Shown piece by piece: positions 16,496 to 26,483 of a stretch of DNA of 34,076 bases; the first letter of the stretch is position 1; every line of letters begins with the position of its first letter. The notes beneath the pieces are model-generated. The model ran no database searches, was not told where the DNA came from, and saw only the letters and a list, made by a program, of their open reading frames with translations. The translations under genes and the position numbers were made by a program. The DNA comes from Erysipelotrichaceae bacterium (GTDB lineage: Bacteria; Bacillota_I; Bacilli_A; Erysipelotrichales; Erysipelotrichaceae): positions 1 through 34,076 of the forward strand of contig JAQYFP010000068.1 of NCBI GenBank assembly GCA_028723085.1, in the 5' to 3' direction.

Positions 16496-17023
16496 CTAAT
16501 TCATTTCTTTTTCAAATCTAAAGAAATAGTTGTTTTCCTCTGGGATATTCCCTGCGGTATCTCCTGTCTGATGTGGGTCTTTATGTTTGGGATTGAAAAA
16601 TTCCACAATCTTGAATCCACAGCGATTTACATAAAAATGTATGTTTCTCTTATCATAATATGGTGTATGTGTTTCCCAAAGAGTTATTTCAGGGTGCAAT
16701 TCCTCGATAGCTTTCCAAATCTTCAATCCGTATCCGGCATTTTGCGAACCCATCTTTACATACAGAAGATGAAGCGAGCCAAACTTTGTTTCATTTTCTG
16801 TAACGATTATTGTGCCGCCGACTCTTTCTCCGCCAACCTCAGCAAAATATGCTTCGGAAGCGTCTGCATTAAAGGATTCTTCAATATCCTCTATTGGAAG
16901 AATTGTTTTATCAAACGCGCCGAACTCATCGGTATAAGCGTTCTGAAAGGCTGCCTGAATTTCGGTTATAAATGTGCTTTTGTCCTCGCCGGTAATTATC
17001 GGTCTTAAAAAAAATTTATCCAT
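16496..17023 (-). CDS. GNAT-family N-acetyltransferase
   Basis: 175 residues. YFAEVGGERVGGTIIV and LHLLYVKMGSQNAGYGLKIWKAIEE are strand beta4 and the acetyl-CoA pyrophosphate loop (Q-x-x-G-x-G type); HFYVNRCGFKIVEFF is the C-terminal GNAT pattern. AAGGAG is 11 nt upstream. It may share a transcript with the hydrolase (29-nt gap) and shows the same higher-GC composition. The substrate is unknown. The 17024-17193 stretch upstream holds a possible -10 (TATAAT on the minus strand near 17147) and nothing else I can name. Confidence 0.85.
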   Translation of the reverse strand: MDKFFLRPIITGEDKSTFITEIQAAFQNAYTDEFGAFDKTILPIEDIEESFNADASEAYFAEVGGERVGGTIIVTENETKFGSLHLLYVKMGSQNAGYGLKIWKAIEELHPEITLWETHTPYYDKRNIHFYVNRCGFKIVEFFNPKHKDPHQTGDTAGNIPEENNYFFRFEKEMN

Positions 17024-17193
17024 ACTTCTTTATTCTCCTTAAAAATATTGTTGCTTTCTTAGACAAAGAAGCATAGTTTATTCTCTCCCACCCCAATTAA
17101 ATAATCTCATTGTTCATTACTCCAAATTCAAATTTTCGTTTGCTCCTATTATACTGCATCTGATTTCAAAATGATAGTAGGCAGAATTACGTG

Positions 17194-17390
17194 TTAATTG
17201 CTTAATCCCCTAGTAAGAATCACATCATTTGATAATTGTTTTTTAGTGACATGTTGAACCACTTATTGGCAGAGCATTTATCGTTCATCAAAAAATCCAC
17301 AACCATACCATTTTCAGCTTGAATAAATTTCGTGTCTTGTCCGCCAACATCAATAATTGAACAATCGCTTCCATACATAGCACCTCCACT
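17194..17390 (-). pseudogene. BadF/HgdC-type activase fragment (2-hydroxyacyl-CoA dehydratase activator)
   Basis: On the minus strand CSIIDVGGQDTKFIQAENG and VVDFLMNDKC match the ASKHA ATPase core of BadF/BadG/BcrA/HgdC activases, including the Cys that ligates the inter-subunit 4Fe-4S cluster. The frame then breaks. In another frame SNDVILTRGLSN resembles the later 'vvlTGGlsn' motif. The segment between is deleted, so this is a decayed gene. Confidence 0.7.
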
Positions 17391-17394
17391 TTTT

Positions 17395-17548
17395 CCGTGG
17401 TAAGTGATGTTTCTTTACTATTCCATCCTGTGGCAGAACAAAATGGGTATCAACATCTCCTATTGTCATTACTTTGGATGCTGTGAATCCTCCAATTCCT
17501 TGTGGTCCTAGTAATACTTTATGTCCCGTAAAAGCTAAAAAATCATAG
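17395..17548 (-). pseudogene. Class V aminotransferase / cysteine desulfurase-like fragment
   Basis: On the minus strand DFLAFTGHKVLLGPQGIGGF matches the PLP-lysine region (TGHK) of EF2568-like cysteine desulfurase-family proteins. Similarity fades after about 25 residues and no start or end remains. In some Firmicutes such genes sit next to BadF-type activases, so the two fragments may come from one lost locus. Confidence 0.6.
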
Positions 17549-17595
17549 TTTTACTTTTTTTAATGTATTATTATAAACTATATATGAGGTATTTT

Positions 17596-17910
17596 ATGGT
17601 TGGAAAAATTATTTGTGCTTTATGTGGAATTTTATATGCGCTTCCTTTTCTTTATATTGGTTTCTTTAGAAAAGATGACATAGTTCCTATTTCTTTTTGG
17701 AGTGGTGATGAATTAAAAATAAACAATGTCAAAGATTATAATATTCATATGTCTTCTTTGTATAAAAGATATGGATTCATTTTATTAGTTTGTTCAAGTC
17801 TATGTTTTATGAATACTTATATAGGTCTTATTTCATTGTTTATTTGTAGTATATTAGGTCTATTCCTAATTTATCGTAAATACAAACAATATTTAAAAAA
17901 ATACGCATAA
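17596..17910 (+). CDS. Small membrane protein of unknown function
   Basis: 104 residues with about three hydrophobic segments: one at residues 3-22, then FILLVCSSLCFMNTYIGLISLFICSILGLFLIY. Between them is PISFWSGDELKINNVKDYN, a motif I recall from small uncharacterised membrane proteins of gut Firmicutes. The track starts at 17563, but ATG 17596 has TGAGG 6 nt upstream. Low-GC composition shows native DNA has resumed. Confidence 0.65.
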   Translation: MVGKIICALCGILYALPFLYIGFFRKDDIVPISFWSGDELKINNVKDYNIHMSSLYKRYGFILLVCSSLCFMNTYIGLISLFICSILGLFLIYRKYKQYLKKYA

Positions 17911-17932
17911 AAAAACTGGATTGCTCCAGTTT

Positions 17933-17934
<2 letters not shown>
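17911..17934. terminator. Bidirectional terminator
   Basis: AAAAACTGG (17911-17919) pairs with CCAGTTTTT (17926-17934) with a 6-nt loop, between the converging small membrane protein and beta-glucosidase genes. Confidence 0.85.
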
Positions 17935-21233
<3,299 letters not shown>

Positions 21234-21241
21234 TTCTTTTT

Positions 21242-21292
21242 CCTCCTATAAGTACGTAAATAAGAGGTTTGGCCAACTTAATGTTACCATCC
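21242..21292 (-). promoter_or_regulatory. Second RAT overlapping a Shine-Dalgarno-sequestering hairpin
   Basis: On the minus strand GGATGGTAACATTAAGTTGG..AAACC (21266-21292) fits the ribonucleic antiterminator consensus (GGATTGTTACT...GGCAAAACC). Its final CC begins a stem CCTCTTAT (21260-21267) / ATAGGAGG (21242-21249), which contains the bglP Shine-Dalgarno. No T run follows, so this is not a terminator. A short hairpin ACTGA-GAAA-TCAGT at the licT stop lies just upstream. Confidence 0.7.
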
Positions 21293-21310
21293 AATATAAG
21301 AACTGATTTC

Positions 21311-22153
21311 TCAGTCATTATCAAAACAATGTACAATACGATGAATATGGATTGTTAAATACAATTTCTCTCCATCACTTACGGAATACTCATAATTACT
21401 CTTTAACATCTTAGCAATGTTTTCAACGCAATTATAAGAATTCTTATATTTCATTTTCACAATATCTAATAACTCTGCATCGTCTTTGTCATCTAATGTT
21501 TTATTATAGACAAGACGCTGTGCAAAGAACTTAATATGTGTAATAAAACGATCATAGTAAACTGAATCACTTGAAAAATCTGTTTCATAATAGTTACGAA
21601 CTACTTTTAAAATTTGTTTAATGATTTCCGTTGCCTTTAAAGTTTCTTCTATATAAGAGTTTTCTGTTTCCGCATTCACAATATGTAACGCAATAAAAGA
21701 GGCTTCATCTTCTTTTAAACCAGCACCTGTTTTTTTATTAATCATTTCTAGTGCTTTAATTCCTAATTTATGTTCTTGACTATAATAACGAGAAATTTCC
21801 CAAGACATTGAATTAGTCAAATAAATTCCTTCTTTAGCTCGTTTAATGGCTTCATAAATATGATCGGATAAAGAAATATAAATAATATCAGATATATTTT
21901 GATTGATATTCGCACGTACCATTTCAATAATTTCACAAGTTAAGTCAATAATTTCAACGGGAATGTGTTTTGTGATTTCTTGAAACTTCGACATGTTTTC
22001 TTCTTTTAAAACAAAGATTTGCGTAATACGTGATTCATCAATCGCATCTCCTACTTTTTTAGAAAAGGCAATTCCTCTACCACTAACAACTTCATCTTTA
22101 CCATTGTTTTCGACAACTACAACATTATTATTAAAGATTTTCTTGATGATCAT
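21311..22153 (-). CDS. licT: BglG/LicT-family transcriptional antiterminator
   Basis: 280 residues: CAT RNA-binding domain at 1-58 (IIKKIFNNNVVVVE, GRGIAFSKKVGD), PRD1 at about 65-170 with His in LSDHIYEAIKR and FIALHIVNAE, and PRD2 at about 171-280 with His in FITHIKFFAQR and TIHIHRIVH. It binds RAT RNA when beta-glucosides are imported and is controlled by PTS phosphorylation of the PRDs. Two RAT copies, before its own gene and before bglP, are visible. SD AGGAGG lies 7-8 nt before the ATG. Confidence 0.95.
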   Translation of the reverse strand: MIIKKIFNNNVVVVENNGKDEVVSGRGIAFSKKVGDAIDESRITQIFVLKEENMSKFQEITKHIPVEIIDLTCEIIEMVRANINQNISDIIYISLSDHIYEAIKRAKEGIYLTNSMSWEISRYYSQEHKLGIKALEMINKKTGAGLKEDEASFIALHIVNAETENSYIEETLKATEIIKQILKVVRNYYETDFSSDSVYYDRFITHIKFFAQRLVYNKTLDDKDDAELLDIVKMKYKNSYNCVENIAKMLKSNYEYSVSDGEKLYLTIHIHRIVHCFDND

Positions 22154-22171
22154 TGTATTACCTCCTAAAAA

Positions 22172-22232
22172 AATAAAAAACCTATAGAAAAAAAGGGATT
22201 CTCTATAGGTTTAGCTCTTTCGATTACTATCC
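22172..22232 (-). promoter_or_regulatory. RAT antiterminator and overlapping terminator before licT
   Basis: On the minus strand GGATAGTAATCGAAAGAGCT..ACC (22208-22232) is a RAT. Its end overlaps the terminator stem AAACCTATAGA (22202-22212) / TCTATAGGTTT (22178-22188), 11 perfect base pairs, followed by TTTTATTTTTTT. LicT binding should stabilise the RAT and prevent termination, giving autoregulation of the operon. Confidence 0.88.
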
Positions 22233-22239
22233 ATAACTT

Positions 22240-22267
22240 ATTATACTGAAGTTGAAAGCGATTTCAA
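22240..22267 (-). promoter_or_regulatory. licT operon promoter with cre site in the spacer
   Basis: On the minus strand TTGAAA (22262-22267), 16 nt, TATAAT (22240-22245). TGAAATCGCTTTCA (22253-22266) matches the cre consensus TGWAANCGNTNWCA at every fixed position and overlaps the -35 box, so CcpA should repress the operon on preferred sugars. Confidence 0.88.
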
Positions 22268-22328
22268 GTGGTTTTTTGTTTTTTATTAAAAATATTTGAT
22301 ATACTAAAATCAAAGGAAGGAATACATT

Positions 22329-22973
22329 ATGGAAGACAACAAACAAATTGAAACAAAGAAAGAAAGTAAAGTTAAATCATTCTTTAAGAAGCTTATTTTT
22401 AATAAATATGTGTTCAGTGTACTAATCGTTATTATATTGGTATTAGGTTTATTTATCGGATTTGGTGATAAATTCATCACTCGTAGTGATCCTACTAATT
22501 TAGTTTTAAAAGACATCGGTGAATTGGCCACACAATGTGCGTATGTAACAGAAGTTAATGAAGTGAAAGATACAAGAACACTATGGAATGTCGATATACC
22601 TCTTACTACTTCTCATCTAATCTATAGTTATGATTTTGAAATAAAAGCTGGTTTTAATGTAGATGAGATAAAACCAGTCGTTAATGAAGAAAAGAAAACA
22701 GTGACAATCAAAATGCCTAAAGCTGAGATTTTATCAAATGAAATCAAACTTGAAACTTTTAAGGTTTATTTAGAAGATGAAAGTAAATTCAATAACATCA
22801 AATTAAACGAAAACAACGAAGCTATTATTGCGATGCAAAAAGAAGCTCAAGAACATGCCATTCGTAATGGTATCTTAACAGAAGCAGAAGAAAACGGTAA
22901 AAAGGTTATTACTTCTTTATTTTCTAATACTTTTGATCCTGAAGAATATGAATACAAATTTAAATTTAATTAG
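22329..22973 (+). CDS. DUF4230-family membrane-anchored protein
   Basis: 214 residues. A charged N-terminus (1-30) is followed by one membrane helix (VFSVLIVIILVLGLFIGFG) and an extracellular domain. LVLKDIGELATQCAYVTEVNEVKDTR and IYSYDFEIKAGFNVDEIKP... IKMPKAEILSNEI match the DUF4230 pattern. Function unknown. SD GGAAGG precedes the ATG. The stop is immediately followed by a tiny membrane-peptide ORF. Confidence 0.8.
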   Translation: MEDNKQIETKKESKVKSFFKKLIFNKYVFSVLIVIILVLGLFIGFGDKFITRSDPTNLVLKDIGELATQCAYVTEVNEVKDTRTLWNVDIPLTTSHLIYSYDFEIKAGFNVDEIKPVVNEEKKTVTIKMPKAEILSNEIKLETFKVYLEDESKFNNIKLNENNEAIIAMQKEAQEHAIRNGILTEAEENGKKVITSLFSNTFDPEEYEYKFKFN

Positions 22974-22982
22974 GAGTTCAAT

Positions 22983-23066
22983 ATGAAAAAGACAGTATTA
23001 ATGATTTTAGCGATTGTAGTAGTTGCTTTAATCTTATTTTATGGTTATTTATTTTTTACAGCTTAA
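22983..23066 (+). CDS. 27-residue membrane peptide
   Basis: ATG 22983 with AGGAG (6-nt gap) overlapping the end of the DUF4230 gene, 27 codons and TAA. After MKKT the whole peptide is a hydrophobic helix (VLMILAIVVVALILFYGYLFF). It is too short for the ORF track. Position and a terminator 7 nt after the stop make it a real small gene of the DUF4230 transcript; function unknown. Confidence 0.6.
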   Translation: MKKTVLMILAIVVVALILFYGYLFFTA

Positions 23067-23072
23067 ATAGAC

Positions 23073-23098
23073 AAAAAAACAGGTTGCCCTGTTTTTTT
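23073..23098. terminator. Bidirectional terminator
   Basis: AAAACAGG/CCTGTTTT stem with loop TTGC and long A/T tracts on both sides, between the converging small peptide and P-loop genes. Confidence 0.85.
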
Positions 23099-23738
23099 AT
23101 ATGTTCAAATATTGTTCAACTTTTTGAACAGCTTCATCTATTGTACTTTCTTTTGTTCTTTCATACCAAAAATATATGCTCTTTTTAATGTCATTGTAAT
23201 ATGGTTCATTAATGCTTCTAAGTGTTTCATTACATGTTTTCTTAGCTTGATTGGGATTGGTTGCACTATTAATGAATTCATTAAAATCTTGATGATCTTT
23301 ACGATTACAATAGTCTTCAATTATATTCGTTGGATCTTTAATTAAGAAAACAATTCGTTCTGATTCTGTGATTTGTTTTGCTTGATTCAGATTTAAGTGA
23401 CAGTCACATATTATTTTTTGGTTTTGAGAAAGACGAATTAAGTCCAATAAAATAAAATCTAATTGTTCACGTGTATTTTCTAATAACCATTTTCTGTATT
23501 CTTCTACACTTCTTCCAAAGAATTCATCGGCATCTTGAAAGTCTTTATTCATTGCTGATTGGTCATTTGAATTGGATAGTTTTAAATGATTACTGAATTG
23601 TTCATCTACATCGTATACAAATAAATTATGTCTTTTTCCTATTTCTCTTGAAATGGTTGTTTTTCCTCCACATGGAGTTCCTGTTATAAAATATACGTTT
23701 TTTAAGTATTCTTTAATTACATTATCTTGAAATATCAT
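23097..23738 (-). CDS. P-loop NTPase, small-molecule-kinase-like
   Basis: 213 residues. Walker A GTPCGGKTTIS at residues 20-30, VYDVDEQF after the first strand (the substrate Asp position of nucleoside/shikimate-kinase-like proteins), and KIICDCHLNL as the later beta strand. The C-terminal part lacks signatures I recognise. SD AAAGGAG is 8 nt before the ATG. A short SD-preceded six-codon frame (encoding MVAFTR) lies about 60 nt upstream. The substrate is unknown. Confidence 0.7.
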   Translation of the reverse strand: MIFQDNVIKEYLKNVYFITGTPCGGKTTISREIGKRHNLFVYDVDEQFSNHLKLSNSNDQSAMNKDFQDADEFFGRSVEEYRKWLLENTREQLDFILLDLIRLSQNQKIICDCHLNLNQAKQITESERIVFLIKDPTNIIEDYCNRKDHQDFNEFINSATNPNQAKKTCNETLRSINEPYYNDIKKSIYFWYERTKESTIDEAVQKVEQYLNI

Positions 23739-23818
23739 TTTAAATGCTCCTTTTCTTTTATTTAATTTGATATTTCTTTATCGTGTAAATGCCACCATTT
23801 CTATCATCTCCTTTATTT

Positions 23819-23860
23819 CTTATTCCGAAAAAGTGAAAAAAATTCAAATTGTCGGAATAA
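23819..23860. repeat. 42-bp palindrome, copy A, directly after the DUF4143 ATPase stop codon
   Basis: CTTATTCCGAAAAA...TCGGAATAA. It matches copy B at 25069-25110 in 39 of 42 positions in the same orientation. TTATTCCGA pairs with TCGGAATAA, with an inner TGAA/TTCA. It ends one base before the ATPase stop codon on the minus strand. Confidence 0.9.
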
Positions 23861-25042
23861 CTAGTTTGTAAGTAACCATCTTTCAATATCAATAATTTGT
23901 ATACCTTCGTATTGATATTGTTCATGATGCGTATTAGCTAATAATATTTTAGGATAGTTGTCTTTGATTTGTAGTAGTGAAGATACTTCTCTTTCGAATG
24001 TCTTTTCATTTGTGATGTCATCACTGACTTGAATATATATTTTCTCACTTTGTTTCATCGCAACAAAATCTACTTCTTTTTTATATAGTTTTCCAACATA
24101 TATTTCATATCCTCTTCTTAACAATTCAATCGCAACGATATTTTCATATATTCTTCCATAGTCCATATTTCTTGTACCAATGTTGGCATATCGAAAAGAA
24201 TGATCTGTTAAATAGTATTTGTCATTGGTAAACAAGTATTTTTTTCCTTTAATATCATAGCGACGTACTCTATAGAATAAAAACGCATCTGTAAAGTATT
24301 TCATATACAATTTAATTGTTTTGTCACTGATATTAAAATTAGCTTTTTCTATTGTTTTAGAAATACTGCTTGCAGATGTTAGCGCACTTACGTTATCCAT
24401 CATAAAATAAGCTAAATCTCGTAGTATTTCTTTATTTCTCATAGCGTGTTTACTTGTGATATCTCTAATAATAAGTGTTTCAAATATATCACGGATGTAT
24501 TTGTACTTTTCGTTTCGTTCTCTATAGACAAATGATCCTGGCATTCCGCCTTCTAAAACGTATTTTTCTAAAGTATATTCGTTTCCATAGTATTCCACAC
24601 ATTCGGAATAAGAAAATGGAAATATTTCTATTTCATAGGTTCTTCCTGTAAATAGGGTTGCCAAATCACTGCTTAATAAAAAGGCATTGGAACCAGTAAT
24701 GTATATGTCATATTTTCTACTATTATGAAGACTATTAATGACTTTTTCAAATCCTTCGCACATTTGAACTTCATCAATGCAAACATAATTATTTTTAGTG
24801 GGGTTGTAACAATTATTAATGTAATTGTTTAAGGCATGGTATTCCAAGTATGGTTCACTGTCCAATGAATTGAAGTCAATAAAAATGATATTCGCATTGG
24901 CATCGTTTTGTTTAAGATATTCCATGAACTGCATCAATAAAAAGCTTTTTCCTGATCTTCGAATTCCTGTAATTACTTTTATATCAGGAGTTCCTAATAC
25001 GTTAATCATTTTTTGTAGGTAATTTCTTTGTATTATTTTCAT
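23861..25042 (-). CDS. AAA_14/DUF4143 ATP-binding protein
   Basis: 393 residues. Walker A GIRRSGKSFL (residues 26-35), Walker B YVCIDEVQ, sensor region IYITGSNAFLLS, then the DUF4143 C-terminal domain (YLTDHSFRYANIG... IYENIVAIELLRRGYEIYVGK... EVDFVA... IQVS). This part resembles a PD-(D/E)XK nuclease fold with E-VDF and Q in place of K. Such proteins are widespread, variable in copy number and functionally unclear. SD GAGG precedes the ATG; a TATAAT lies between the gene and palindrome B. The gene is bracketed by two copies of the 42-bp palindrome. Confidence 0.88.
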   Translation of the reverse strand: MKIIQRNYLQKMINVLGTPDIKVITGIRRSGKSFLLMQFMEYLKQNDANANIIFIDFNSLDSEPYLEYHALNNYINNCYNPTKNNYVCIDEVQMCEGFEKVINSLHNSRKYDIYITGSNAFLLSSDLATLFTGRTYEIEIFPFSYSECVEYYGNEYTLEKYVLEGGMPGSFVYRERNEKYKYIRDIFETLIIRDITSKHAMRNKEILRDLAYFMMDNVSALTSASSISKTIEKANFNISDKTIKLYMKYFTDAFLFYRVRRYDIKGKKYLFTNDKYYLTDHSFRYANIGTRNMDYGRIYENIVAIELLRRGYEIYVGKLYKKEVDFVAMKQSEKIYIQVSDDITNEKTFEREVSSLLQIKDNYPKILLANTHHEQYQYEGIQIIDIERWLLTN

Positions 25043-25068
25043 GATTGATCCTCTTTTTTATTATATCT

Positions 25069-25110
25069 CTTATTCCGAAAAAATGAAAAAAATTCAAGTT
25101 TTCGGAATAA
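25069..25110. repeat. 42-bp palindrome, copy B, in the DUF4143 gene promoter
   Basis: Here the arms are perfect over 12 bp (TTATTCCGAAAA / TTTTCGGAATAA) with an inner TGAA/TTCA. It lies just upstream of the -10-like TATAAT of the ATPase gene, so it could be an operator. A half copy TTCGGAATAAGAAAA occurs inside the gene near 24603. Confidence 0.9.
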
Positions 25111-25138
25111 GAAAAAACTCGTCTTTTTTTGACGAGTT
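25111..25138 (-). terminator. Terminator of the ldh-yjiH operon
   Basis: On the minus strand AACTCGTC (25131-25138) pairs with GACGAGTT (25116-25123), followed by TTTTTTC. The hairpin begins within the stop codon of the last gene. Confidence 0.85.
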
Positions 25139-26480
25139 AGAATACAAAAGAACTGAATAATACAATTAAAGGAATTGCGATAATTGTTCTTTCTAAGAAT
25201 ATAATTAATAGTTTCCAGAAATTTAGTGGCACTTCACTTTTAATGGCAATGACTCCTACTTCGGTTAAGTAAATGATTTGAACTAAAGATAGAGCCGCAA
25301 CCACAAATCTTGTTTTAACAGATTGAATTCCAGTTAATAATAGGGCAGGGATAAACATGTCTGTGAATCCAATCAATGTAGCTGGAGCAGCTGCAAAGGC
25401 TTCTTCTATTCCAAATAATTTCAAATACATTCCCATTGGATAGGAAATAATATCAACCAATGGTGTATATGTCGCAACAATTAAAGCTAATGTTCCCCAT
25501 GCGATTACCGTAGGCACTAAGTCAAACAACATACCCATAACAACTTCCATTCCATTGGTAATAATGTTTTTTAGGGTAAATGTTGAGGCTCTTTTACATC
25601 CCATTTCCACGGCATATTTAAAGATATGATGTTCATCTGGGATATCTTCTTGGATTTGTTTTCCTACTTGTTCTTGGTATGTGTTTTCTATATTACAAAT
25701 TGGAGGGATTCTTCTAATAATAATGGCCAGGATAATTCCAGTCACACATATAATCAAGTAAAAAGCAGGGAACAAATGGGCTACGCCTACACTATTGGCA
25801 ATCAATAAACAAAATGGAATGGATACTAATGAGAAGTTAGTCATAATATAGGCTGCTTCTCTTTTCGTATAAAAGCCTTTCATGTATTGTTCTCTAGTTA
25901 AAATAACCGCGGCATTGCTTGCTCCAAACCATGAAGCAATCAAGTCTACCGATGCTCTTCCGGGTACTCCAAATAGTGGTTGTACAATGGGTCTTGCCAT
26001 AACGCCTAAAAATTCCATGATTCCACAATCTGTTAAAAAAGGAAGCATGAAGCTAAATCCTAAAACAATGCATAGAAGTGTTCCTGCGAGTCCTACAATG
26101 GTTCCTCCTACATCAACTCCAATAATGAATTCGGGTCCAATGTTGAAGACAACCATAAAACAGATAATAGCTCCCATTATTTTAAATGTTAGGTAAAAAG
26201 GAGTTGTAGAGAATGCTTTTTTTAAATAGTGGTTGTTTTCAATCCATTTTGGTTTAAAAATCGTATCGTATAGACTTCCTATTGCAGCAATCATCATTAA
26301 AGTCAATAAAACATAAGGAAGTGCATTTCCTAATAAATCATGAATAAAGTTTTTTACGTAATCTATAAATGTTGTGAAGGCTCCATCTTGGGGAATTGGG
26401 AAAAGGAACATAAAAATTCCTAATCCAGAGCCAATCACAAATTTCGTTAAGTTTTTCTTATTTATGTATTTTTGTTCCAT
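25137..26480 (-). CDS. YjiH/nucleoside-recognition (Gate) family membrane protein, copy 2
   Basis: 447 residues with about ten membrane segments and Gate-domain features: SWFGASNAAVILTREQYMKGFYTKREAAYI, MEFLGVMARPIVQPLFGVPGRASVDL and the C-terminal LTEVGVIAIKSEVPL. It is paralogous along its entire length to the preceding gene and the same length as my start choice for it. The ATG is 3 nt after the previous stop with no Shine-Dalgarno, so translation is probably coupled. Predicted transporter of unknown substrate, presumably connected with the dehydrogenase of the operon. Confidence 0.82.
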   Translation of the reverse strand: MEQKYINKKNLTKFVIGSGLGIFMFLFPIPQDGAFTTFIDYVKNFIHDLLGNALPYVLLTLMMIAAIGSLYDTIFKPKWIENNHYLKKAFSTTPFYLTFKIMGAIICFMVVFNIGPEFIIGVDVGGTIVGLAGTLLCIVLGFSFMLPFLTDCGIMEFLGVMARPIVQPLFGVPGRASVDLIASWFGASNAAVILTREQYMKGFYTKREAAYIMTNFSLVSIPFCLLIANSVGVAHLFPAFYLIICVTGIILAIIIRRIPPICNIENTYQEQVGKQIQEDIPDEHHIFKYAVEMGCKRASTFTLKNIITNGMEVVMGMLFDLVPTVIAWGTLALIVATYTPLVDIISYPMGMYLKLFGIEEAFAAAPATLIGFTDMFIPALLLTGIQSVKTRFVVAALSLVQIIYLTEVGVIAIKSEVPLNFWKLLIIFLERTIIAIPLIVLFSSFVF

Positions 26481-26483
26481 AGA

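Noticed and set aside
16466-17008. 180-residue plus-strand ORF
   Set aside because: Antisense to the GNAT gene, no ribosome site, Cys/Phe-rich shadow translation.
23138-23345. Small ORFs on both strands within the P-loop gene
   Set aside because: Shadows of the 213-residue P-loop protein, without ribosome sites.
23784-23804. Six-codon frame preceded by AAAGGAG upstream of the P-loop gene
   Set aside because: Too short to support as a gene; noted only in the neighbour's entry.
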